From JAJZQZ01 sp963790415 (GTDB taxonomy: Bacteria; Actinomycetota; Thermoleophilia; RBG-16-64-13): a stretch of DNA of 64,000 bases. Numbering within the stretch: position 1 is the first letter of the stretch; every line of letters begins with the position of its first letter. Location: positions 248,001 to 312,000 of the forward strand of contig CAWBOK010000001.1 of NCBI GenBank assembly GCA_963790415.1, in the 5' to 3' direction. The notes under the pieces were generated by a model. That model did not search any database, was not told the origin of the DNA, and saw only the letters and a program-made list of their open reading frames with translations. Made by a program: the position numbers and the translations under genes. Shown in pieces: positions 27,837 through 35,832 of this stretch.

Positions 27837-30461
27837 TCACGTTGATCGCACGACGATGTTCACCAACCTGCCGGGAACGACGATCTCCTTGACCACCGAC
27901 ATGCCCTCCAGGTAGCGCCGCATCCCGGGAAGCTCTTTGACGGCGGCCAGGACGAGATCGTCGGAGGCGTCCGCGGGCACCACCACGCGGTCGCGCACTT
28001 TCCCGTTCACCTGCACCGCCAACTCGATGGTGTCGTGAGTGAGGTAACGAGGGTCCGGTTGCGGCCAAGGCTCGTCCCAGATGCGCTCGCGCCCCATCAA
28101 TTGCCACAATTCGGCGCACATGTGCGGAGCGAACGGCTCCAGCAGCCGAACGAGGGTCTCCTCGGCCTCGGCCAGAACCCGCCTGCCCGCGGGCGTCGCC
28201 GCAGCCGTCTGTTGTAGTCCGGGTGCCGTCTGCCCCGGCCCCCGGAACCCGCTGATCTCGTTCGTGAGTTCCATGGCGGCCGCCAGGGCCGTATTGAAGT
28301 GGAAGCGGTCTTCCACGTCCACAGTCACCTTCTCGATGACCTGGTTCGTCTTGACCAGCAGGGCGCGGGCGGCGGCGTCCAGGTCTGCGTCGTCCGGCAG
28401 GCCACTCGACGCGGGAAGCCGGCCGCCGTCGATCGCGTCGGTAACGATGCGCCACACTCGGTTGAGAAAACGATTGATGCCTTCGATGCCCTGGTCGTTC
28501 CACTCGACGTCGCTCTCTCCCGGACCCATGAACAGTATGTAGCTGCGCAGGGAGTCGGCGCCGTAGCGGGCCACGAGAGCGTCGGGATCGACCACGTTGC
28601 CTTTGCTCTTGGACATCTTGGCGCCCTTGAAGTAGATCATCCCCTGGGTGAAGAGCCTGTTGAACGGCTCCTCGAACCCCACCAGCCCTAGGTCGAACAG
28701 CACCTTGGTGAAGAAGCGGGAGTACATGAGATGCAGGATCGCGTGCTCGACGCCGCCGATGTACTGATCCACCGGCAGCCAATAGTCCACGGCCTCTCGG
28801 TCCCAGGCCACGTCGTCCCGACCGGGCGAGACGTAGCGCAGGTAGTACCAGCTCGAGTCGACGAAGGTATCCATGGTGTCGGGGTCGCGCGTCGCGGGCC
28901 CTCCGCATGCCGGGCAGGTGGTGTTGATCCACTGCTCGGCCGCCGCCAGAGGCGACTTCCCCTTGGGCGCATAGTCCGTGATGTCGGGAAGCAGCACCGG
29001 CAACTGGTCTTCGGGCACCGGCATCTCGCCGCAGCTGTCGCAATACACGATGGGGATGGGGCAGCCCCAGTAGCGCTGGCGGGAGAGAAGCCAGTCGCGC
29101 AACTTGTAGTTGATGGCGAAATCGCCTCTGCCCCGAGCGTGCAACCACTCGGTGACCCGCCGGACACCTTCCGCTTTTGGCAGACCATCGAACGCGCCAC
29201 TGTTCACCAGGAGCCCGTCGCCGGCGTAGGCAGCCACCAGCTCTCCGCGCTCGTCCTTGAACTCGGCGGGGCTGGAGATCACCTCCACCACCGGCAGGTC
29301 GTACTTCCGCGCGAAGGCGTAGTCGCGCTCGTCGTGGCCGGGAACCGCCATGATGGCGCCGGTGCCGTAGTCCATGAGCACGTAGTCGGCCACGTAGATC
29401 GGGATATGCGCCCCATTGACGGGGTTGACGGCATGACGGCCGGTGAAGACTCCCGTCTTCTCCTTGTCGGTTCCGGACCGCTCGATGGCCGACGTGGCCA
29501 TGGCCCGCGCCACGTAGCTCATGACCTCGGCCTGCTGTGCCGAACCCCGCACAAGGTCCTCCACCAACGGGTGCTCCGGAGCCAGGATGAAGAACGTGGC
29601 GCCGAACAGCGTGTCGGGACGCGTGGTGAACACGGTGACGTCCCGGCCGGCGGAGTCACCGACCGCGTCGGGGTCCCCAGCCGAGGCGGCGGCCGGGTCC
29701 GGCCCGTCGCCCGACTCCTCCCGCGGGACGATAGTGAAGACCACCTCGGCCCCCACGGACTTCCCGATCCAGTTCCGCTGCATGGTGATGACCCTCTCGG
29801 GCCAAGACTCGAGCTTGTCGAAGTCGTCGAGCAGGCGTTCCGCATAGGCCGTGATGCGGAAGAACCACTGCCTGAGCTTCTTGGCCTCGACCTCGGAGTC
29901 ACACCGCTCGCAACGCCCCAGGATGACCTGCTCGTTCGCCAGGACCGTCTGGCACGACGGGCACCAGTTGACCGGCGCTTCCTTCTTGTAGGCCAGGCCC
30001 TTGTTGTAGAACTGGATGAAGAGCCACTGGGTCCACCGGTAGTAGTCCGGGCGACACGTAGCGAGTTCGCGGGTCCAGTCGATAGCGACGCCGAGTCGCC
30101 GGAGTTGGCGGTTGATGGTCGCGATGGCGCGCTCGGTGAACTCGGCGGGATGCTCGCCGGTCTTGATGGCCACGTTCTCGGAGTTCAGGCCGAAGGCATC
30201 GTAGCCCATGGGGTGCATCACTCGTCTCCCCTGGTGACGCCGGTAGCGCGCGATCACGTCGCCCATGGTGTAGTTCTTCACGTGCCCCATGTGGGCGCTG
30301 CCCGATGGGTAGGGGAACATCTCGAGCACGTACGCGGACTCCGGGCCGGCGCCCGCGGCCAACTCCTCCGCGGTGGGGTTCTCGACGACGAAGGTCCGCT
30401 CCCGCTCCCATACGTCCTGCCACTTCGTCTCGATGTGCTCCGGATCATACGTCGGCGCCAT
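27837..30461 (-). CDS. leuS: Leucyl-tRNA synthetase
   Basis: Class I synthetase of 874 residues charging tRNA-Leu. The HIGH-type motif is PYPSGSAHMGHVKNY, the KMSKS motif is KMSKSKGNVVDPDALVARYG, and the CP1 editing domain (about residues 220-420) has TGRHAVNPVNG and the GTGAIMAVPGHDERD block. A zinc-type pair CPSC/CERC precedes the editing insertion. ATG 30461 follows AAAGGA; an in-frame upstream ATG would add 24 poor residues. Intact with no frame breaks. Confidence 0.97.
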   Translation of the reverse strand: MAPTYDPEHIETKWQDVWERERTFVVENPTAEELAAGAGPESAYVLEMFPYPSGSAHMGHVKNYTMGDVIARYRRHQGRRVMHPMGYDAFGLNSENVAIKTGEHPAEFTERAIATINRQLRRLGVAIDWTRELATCRPDYYRWTQWLFIQFYNKGLAYKKEAPVNWCPSCQTVLANEQVILGRCERCDSEVEAKKLRQWFFRITAYAERLLDDFDKLESWPERVITMQRNWIGKSVGAEVVFTIVPREESGDGPDPAAASAGDPDAVGDSAGRDVTVFTTRPDTLFGATFFILAPEHPLVEDLVRGSAQQAEVMSYVARAMATSAIERSGTDKEKTGVFTGRHAVNPVNGAHIPIYVADYVLMDYGTGAIMAVPGHDERDYAFARKYDLPVVEVISSPAEFKDERGELVAAYAGDGLLVNSGAFDGLPKAEGVRRVTEWLHARGRGDFAINYKLRDWLLSRQRYWGCPIPIVYCDSCGEMPVPEDQLPVLLPDITDYAPKGKSPLAAAEQWINTTCPACGGPATRDPDTMDTFVDSSWYYLRYVSPGRDDVAWDREAVDYWLPVDQYIGGVEHAILHLMYSRFFTKVLFDLGLVGFEEPFNRLFTQGMIYFKGAKMSKSKGNVVDPDALVARYGADSLRSYILFMGPGESDVEWNDQGIEGINRFLNRVWRIVTDAIDGGRLPASSGLPDDADLDAAARALLVKTNQVIEKVTVDVEDRFHFNTALAAAMELTNEISGFRGPGQTAPGLQQTAAATPAGRRVLAEAEETLVRLLEPFAPHMCAELWQLMGRERIWDEPWPQPDPRYLTHDTIELAVQVNGKVRDRVVVPADASDDLVLAAVKELPGMRRYLEGMSVVKEIVVPGRLVNIVVRST

Positions 30462-30540
30462 CAGTTGGGTATCCTTTCGCGCTGGTATCGGCGATCGCTG
30501 CGACTCACGCGGCCCGCGCCCACGCGTCAACAACGCACAA

Positions 30541-30590
30541 GGCCGTGGTCTCAGGCTCCTATTCTAATCAAAGGAGCCCGCCACGGCCAA
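30541..30590 (-). promoter_or_regulatory. Probable leuS promoter inside a two-part inverted repeat
   Basis: On the minus strand TTGGCC (30590-30585) and TAGAAT (30566-30561) are 18 bases apart. The same DNA forms nested arms, GGCCGTGG with CCACGGCC (30541-30548, 30581-30588) and GGCTCCT with AGGAGCC (30554-30560, 30572-30578). The repeat could instead end the small upstream gene. I see no T-box signature. Confidence 0.4.
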
Positions 30591-30632
30591 TGCTCGACAG
30601 CGCGGCCTTACCCGAAGGCCAAGCTAGGCGCC

Positions 30633-30728
30633 TCAACCCCCGCCGCCGCCGGCTCCCCCTCGCAAGACCATCCAGCCGACGATGGCGACCAGCGCCACGA
30701 CCCCGAGTATGTCTCCGAACGATCCCAC
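30633..30728 (-). CDS. 31-residue single-pass membrane peptide
   Basis: GTG 30728 has AAGGAG seven bases upstream. The peptide is a short N-terminus, one hydrophobic helix (DILGVVALVAIVGWMVL) and an RGG plus glycine-run tail, ending in TGA. A 6-bp hairpin (30604-30620) follows. Upstream lies a perfect CsoR-like palindrome, so the gene is probably regulated. The helix and ribosome binding site make it likely real, but no family is recognised. Confidence 0.55.
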   Translation of the reverse strand: MGSFGDILGVVALVAIVGWMVLRGGAGGGGG

Positions 30729-30752
30729 GCATGCTCTCCTTGGCCGAAACCA

Positions 30753-30770
30753 TATACCCTGGTGGGTATA
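30753..30770. promoter_or_regulatory. CsoR/CstR-like operator palindrome (site 2)
   Basis: TATACCC-TGGT-GGGTATA, with the same half-sites and the same 4-base spacer as at 19087. It lies 25 bases upstream of the 31-residue peptide start, overlapping or just below a possible -10 (TACTAT), the place for a repressor site. Confidence 0.55.
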
Positions 30771-30811
30771 GTATCACGCGTGGCGTCGATGCCGTCGGAT
30801 GGGAGTCTCGA

Positions 30812-32813
30812 TCAGGTCCCCGCCCGCTTCAGCTCCCGCCCGAGATCGCGGATCTCGTCGCGCAGGGTGGCCGCATACTCGAAGCGCAGCTCCTCGGCCG
30901 CCAGCGAGCATCTCCTCCTCGAGGGACACGATCAGTTTCTCCATCTCCTCCACCGACATCGCCTCCCCGCCCCGTCCCTGGCGGCGCTTGTCCTTGCGGG
31001 GCACCACCTCGCCGAGGCCGAGGAGGGCGGTGATGTCGGACACTCCCTTGACGATCGTGCGGGGCGTGATGCCGTGGACCTCGTTGAAGGTCACCTGCAC
31101 CGCCCGGCGGCGGTTGGTCTCGCCGAGGGCCTTCTCCATGGCCTGGGTCATGCGGTCGGCGTACATGATGACCCTGCCGTCGACGTTCCGCGATGCGCGA
31201 CCGATGGTCTGGATGAGCGAAGTGGCGCCCCGCAGGAAGCCTTCCTTGTCGGCGTCGAGGATGGCCACCAGGGTGACCTCGGGCAGGTCGAGCCCTTCGC
31301 GCAGCAGGTTGATGCCCACCAGCACGTCGAACTCTCCCAGGCGCAGATCGCGCACGATCTGGATGCGCTCCAAGGTGTCGACCTCGGAGTGCAGGTAGCG
31401 CACACGGAAGCCCATCTCCAGGAGATAGTCGGTGAGGTCCTCTGCCATCTTCTTGGTGAGAGTAGTGACCAGCACCCGCTCGTGACGCTCCACCCGGTGG
31501 CGGATCTCGTTCATGAGGTCGTCGATCTGGTTCCGGGTGGCCCGCACTTCCACCTCCGGGTCGACCAACCCCGTGGGCCGCACCAACTGCTCGACGACCT
31601 GGCTCGAGGCCGACAGCTCCCACTCGCCCGGAGTCGCCGACACGAAGACCACCTGCGGCACCTTGGCTATGAACTCCTCGAACCTCAGCGGCCGGTTGTC
31701 GAGGGCCGAGGGCAGTCGGAACCCATTGTCGATGAGCGACAGCTTCCGACTGCGGTCGCCGTGATACATGCCGTGGAGCTGGGGGATGGTGTTGTGCGAC
31801 TCGTCGATCAACACCAGGAAGTCGTCGGGAAAGTAGTCGAGCAGGGTGTGCGGAGACGTGCCGGCGGCCCGGCCGTCGAGGATGCGGGAGTAGTTCTCGA
31901 TGCCGCTGCAATAGCCGAGTTCCTTGAGCATCTCCATGTCGTATTGAGTGCGCTGACGGAGGCGGAATGCCTCCAACTGCTTACCCTGCGCGTCGAGCTC
32001 GCCCACCCGCTCCTCGAGTTCCCTGCCGATCTCCACCACGGCCCGTTCGATGGCGTCGCCGGTGGTGACGAAGTGGGTGGCGGGATAGATGGCCACGCTG
32101 GGCAGGCGCCCCACGACCTCCTGCGTCAGGGGATCGACCTTGACGATCTCCTCGATCTCGTCGCCCCACAAAGTGATCCGCACCGCCAGGTCTTCGTAGG
32201 CAGGCCACACGTCGAAACTATCGCCGCGCACTCGGAACTTGCCCCGGGCGAAGCCGACGTCGTTGCGCTCGTAGTGGATCGACACCAACTTGTGGAAGAC
32301 CTGCTCCCGGTCGACCTCGGCCCCTTCCCTCAGCAGGACCACTTGGTTGAGATACTCGTCGGGCGAGCCCAGGCCGTAGATGCACGAGACAGAGGCCACG
32401 ATCACCACGTCGTCGCGCATCAGGAGGTTGCTGGTGGCGGCATGGCGCAGCCGGTCGATCTCCTCGTTGATGGACGAGTCCTTTTCGATGTAGGTGTCGG
32501 TCGCGGCGATGTACGCCTCGGGCTGATAGTAGTCGTAGTAGGAGACGAAGTACTCCACCGCGTTGTCGGGCAAGAACTCCCTGAACTCGTTGCAGAGCTG
32601 CGCGGCCAACGTCTTGTTATGCGCGATCACCAGTGTGGGTCGGTTGACCCGGGCGATCACGTTGGCCATGGTGAAGGTCTTGCCGGAGCCGGTGACGCCC
32701 AGCAGCGTCTGGAAGCGGTCCCCCCGGTTCAGGCCTTCGACCAGCCTTCCGATCGCCTCCGGTTGGTCACCCTGGGCTTCGTAGTCGGCGATGACGCGGA
32801 ACTCGGCCGTCAC
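30812..32813 (-). CDS. uvrB: Excinuclease ABC subunit B (one frameshift near the C-terminus)
   Basis: DNA-damage verification helicase of nucleotide excision repair. The Walker A motif is GVTGSGKTFTMANVIA, the beta-hairpin begins FVSYYDYYQPEAY, and helicase motifs DESHNTIPQ, SATPG and QTIGRASRN follow. GTG 32813 begins MTAEFRVIADYEAQGDQP, the usual UvrB start. At about 30903 one surplus base shifts the frame. Removing it yields EEEMLAAAEELRFEYAATLR, the UVR domain that contacts UvrC, and a TGA at 30812. The span is 3n+1 and the corrected length is about 666 residues. The GTGA overlap with the downstream coaE fusion gene is typical of this window. Confidence 0.93.
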
Positions 32814-34097
32814 GGCAAGAACGCCTTGGGGTAGGTCTGCCGGTAGAGCGCGCGGAACCGTTCTACCCGTTCCACAAAACCACGGGTCTCCGGAAACGGG
32901 ATGTCGGCCGGCAGCAGCGTGGTGGGGCTCCCCCCCACGGGCGCCGTACCCCGGGCGGCAAGCCACTCGTCCACCACCCCCAGGCCTGCATTGTAGGCCG
33001 CCAGCGCTGTGGGGACGTCGGCGAACCGGTCGAGAAGGAACGCCAGATAGTACGTGCCCAGTTCGAGATTCTGCGCCGGGTCGCGAAGGTCGGGATGCGA
33101 CGCGCCGTGCCAGTCCTCTCGGGCCGCGATCCAGGCGGCCGTGGCGGGCATCAACTGCATGAGCCCCACGGCTCCAGCCTTCGACTCCGCCTCGGGGTCA
33201 AAGCCGCTCTCGGCCTTCACGACCGCCGCCACCAAGTACGGATCGACGCGATGGCGTCCGGCCGCCCCGGCGATCTCGGCCTCATAGTGAAGGGGGTAGA
33301 GTTGCTCCGCCAGCGCCAGCGGCATTCGGTCGTAGAGAAACGCACCCACCGCCGCGATGACCACCGCCACGCCCACGAGGGCCAGAAACGTCAACGCGAG
33401 CCCACTCCCCGCCATGCGATGCCCGCGGCCGGACGTGCGCAGATCGCACGCGCGCCGGTAGACTGTCCGGACGAACCCTCGCAACTGCTCCAGGCCGCCG
33501 TCGTTCACGTAGGCCATGTCGGCCAGAGACGTCCTCCGGTCGCTGGGAAGCTGCCTGGAGTCGAAGCCTTCGAGGACCCTTCGTCTGCGCGGATCCGTGG
33601 CGCGGCCGACGCGCACCTCACGCCCCGCCTCGATAGTGACGGTGAGATCGAACATCCGCTCCATGCCCGTGTCGAACAGAAGGGGCACCTCGAAGACCAC
33701 GACCCCGGGCGAGGAACACGTGCTCAGAAAACGCCGCATCTCGTCGGCAACGCGAGGGTGGACGAATGCTTCGAGCCAACGACGGGCGTCCTCATCGGCA
33801 AGCACGATCTCGGCCAGAGCCAAGCGATCGACGGATCCATCCTCGGCGATCACCGCCGACCCGAACCGCTCCCGCAAGGAGGCACCGACGTCCGGGCGAG
33901 AATACAGTGCTGTGGACCGCCTCGTCCGCGGAGAACACCGCGGCCCCCAGGTCGGCGAACATGCGCAGTGCGGTCGTCTTCCCCGCTCCGACGCTCCCGG
34001 TGAGGCCGATTGCTACGACCCCAGCCAGACCCGCCGAGAGCGGGGCGCTCTCCGGCCGTACGGTCGATGCTCCAGGTGTGCGAGGCGCGCGCTTCAT
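32810..34097 (-). CDS. coaE: Dephospho-CoA kinase fused to a membrane-anchored lytic transglycosylase (one frameshift)
   Basis: The N-terminal half is CoaE (last step of CoA synthesis): P-loop GLTGSVGAGKTTALRMF, then after a one-base correction at 33911 DEAVHALYSRPDVGASLR, and later VFEVPLLFDTGME. The C-terminal half, starting at the in-frame ATG 33415, has one membrane helix (LALTFLALVGVAVVIAAVGA) and an SLT domain with catalytic AVVKAESGFDP, GAVGLMQLMPATA and TALAAYNAG. No stop lies between them in this frame and the other frames give no nearby one either. Topology suits a fusion (CoaE inside, helix, peptidoglycan enzyme outside). Two separate genes with a lost stop remain possible. About 428 residues corrected. 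Confidence 0.82.
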
Positions 34098-34135
34098 GGG
34101 CAACAATTGTACCCCGCGGTCCGGACGGAGATAGA

Positions 34136-34165
34136 CGAGGGGGCGCCCTGTCGGACGCCCCCTCG
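34136..34165 (-). terminator. Hairpin downstream of rpsA
   Basis: CGAGGGGGCG and CGCCCCCTCG make a perfect 10-bp stem with a 10-base loop, 27 bases after the rpsA stop. No T tract. Confidence 0.6.
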
Positions 34166-34191
34166 GGTCGTGCTCGTGTCGGAGAGGCAGA

Positions 34192-35709
34192 CTACTCCTT
34201 GTCAAAAACCTCCTCGGAGAGCTTCAGGCCCTCCGAAGCGGCGAGTTCGTCGGCGGCGGGTTCCGCGGGTGCTGCGGCGGGTTCCGCGGGTGCTTCGGCG
34301 GGTTCCGCGGGTGCTTCGGCAGGCGAAGCCGACGCTTCGGCGGGCTCACCAGGTTCTTCGGTGGGTTCAGGCACGACCTGCTCAGCAGCGGCCTCGTCGG
34401 CAGGCTCGTCGGCGGCGACGGATGCGTCACCGGCAGGCTCCTCGGTGGCCTCGGTGGTCGGTTCGTCGGTGGCGGCGACTTCTGCGGTCTCCGCGGACTC
34501 GTCAACCGGGGCTCCCGACGCCTCCGCGCCCTCCTCGCCTTCGGCCTCGGCGGCCTCTTCCTCGGGCAGGAGATCCTCATGGATGCGGTATTCCGGCTCG
34601 AGCCGCTTCAGACTCAGCGAGAGACGACGACGATCGGGGTCGATCTCGATGATCTTGACGTTGACCTCTTGGCCCGGACGCAGGATCTCGTTCGGATCTT
34701 CCACGTGATGTTGCGCAAGTTCGGAGATATGGATGAGGCCTTCGACCCCCTCCTCGATCTCGACGAACGCGCCGAACGACACCAACTTGGTGACGCGGCC
34801 GTGGACGATCTCGTTGACCTGCCGGTTCTCGAACACTTCCTGCCACGGGTCCTTCTGCGTCTGTTTCAGACCCAGGGAGATCCGCTGCCGGTCACGGTCG
34901 ATGTCCAAGACCTTGACGTTGACCTCCTGGCCGATGGTCAGCACCTCGGAGGGATGGTTCACATGGCTCCAGGAGAGCTCGGAGATATGGATCAGCCCGT
35001 CGATGCCGTTGAGATCGACGAAGGAGCCGAAGTCCACGATATTGGAGACGGTGCCGGTGACCAAGTCGCCCACGTTCATGCGGTCGAGGATCTGCTCGCG
35101 GACTCCACGGCGTTCCTCTTCCAGGACGGCCCGGCGGCTCAACACCACGTTGTTGCGGAAGCGATTGAGTTCGATGACCCGCGCCAGAAGTGGCTTGCCC
35201 AGGAACTCTTCCAGGTCGGCCACCCGGCGGATATCCACAAGGGACGCGGGGAGGAAACCGCGCACGCCGAGGTCGATGATAAGACCACCCTTGACCACCT
35301 CGATGACGGTACCCTCGACCGGAGTGCCTTCTTCGGCCGCCTTCTCGATACGCTGCCATGCGCGCTCGAAGCGGGCCCGCTTCTTGGAGAGGATCAACCG
35401 ACCGTCGGGGTCCTCTTTCGTGAGCACCAGAGCGTCGATCTCATCGCCGACCGAGACCTCGTCTCCCGGATCGACCGATTTCTTGATGGAGAGCTCGTTG
35501 GCGGGCACCACGCCTTCACTCTTGTAGCCGATATCGACCAGGACCTCGTCCTTGTCGACCCGGACCACGATGCCGGTGACGATATCACCCTCTTCGAACG
35601 TCACCATCGTTGCGTCGTAGTTGGGGATCATCTCCCCGTCGACCTCGATCATGAGGTCGGCTCCACCTTTGAGAGTCTCTGGGCTGTCGTCGATTTGTTG
35701 GTCTGGCAT
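34192..35709 (-). CDS. rpsA: 30S ribosomal protein S1
   Basis: RNA-binding protein of the small subunit that helps mRNA docking. Four S1 domains lie at about residues 30-100, 118-184, 203-273 and 288-360; typical blocks are GGLIIDLGVRGFLPASLVD, DFGSFVDLNGIDGLIHISE and SFGAFVEIEEGVEGLIHIS. The last 120 residues are an acidic Ala/Pro/Glu tail including three exact 7-residue repeats. ATG 35709 is preceded by AGGAGG, though with a long 12-base spacer; in-frame ATG 35745 is less likely. Total 505 residues. The stop is TAG, notable in a genome with tRNA-Pyl. Confidence 0.95.
   Translation of the reverse strand: MPDQQIDDSPETLKGGADLMIEVDGEMIPNYDATMVTFEEGDIVTGIVVRVDKDEVLVDIGYKSEGVVPANELSIKKSVDPGDEVSVGDEIDALVLTKEDPDGRLILSKKRARFERAWQRIEKAAEEGTPVEGTVIEVVKGGLIIDLGVRGFLPASLVDIRRVADLEEFLGKPLLARVIELNRFRNNVVLSRRAVLEEERRGVREQILDRMNVGDLVTGTVSNIVDFGSFVDLNGIDGLIHISELSWSHVNHPSEVLTIGQEVNVKVLDIDRDRQRISLGLKQTQKDPWQEVFENRQVNEIVHGRVTKLVSFGAFVEIEEGVEGLIHISELAQHHVEDPNEILRPGQEVNVKIIEIDPDRRRLSLSLKRLEPEYRIHEDLLPEEEAAEAEGEEGAEASGAPVDESAETAEVAATDEPTTEATEEPAGDASVAADEPADEAAAEQVVPEPTEEPGEPAEASASPAEAPAEPAEAPAEPAAAPAEPAADELAASEGLKLSEEVFDKE
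34257..34319. repeat. Three 21-bp tandem repeats in the rpsA tail
   Basis: Three near-identical 21-base units (34257, 34278, 34299) encode repeated PAEPAEA-type heptapeptides in the disordered C-terminal tail of S1. Likely expanded by slippage and useful only as a strain marker. Confidence 0.75.
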
Positions 35710-35776
35710 GTAGTGTTTGTTCCTCCTAGTAAAGAATTGGCGCATAGACCGAAGTCCGGGCACTGCGCAAGTGGTA

Positions 35777-35804
35777 AGTATACCGCTGCATCCTCGAAAA
35801 GCAA
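35777..35804 (-). promoter_or_regulatory. rpsA promoter
   Basis: On the minus strand TTGCTT (35804-35799) and TATACT (35782-35777) are spaced by 16 bases. The leader to ATG 35709 is about 60 bases. Confidence 0.6.
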
Positions 35805-35832
35805 AACACCGGCCCGCACGACCGCGACCGTC

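Noticed and set aside
30462..30632. A T-box riboswitch upstream of leuS
   Set aside because: I find no T-box bulge sequence, specifier loop or antiterminator; only a nested inverted repeat.
28731..32834. A 1367-codon open frame on the plus strand
   Set aside because: It lies antisense to leuS and uvrB, whose motifs are intact, and it shows no domain. Long antisense frames are common in GC-rich DNA.
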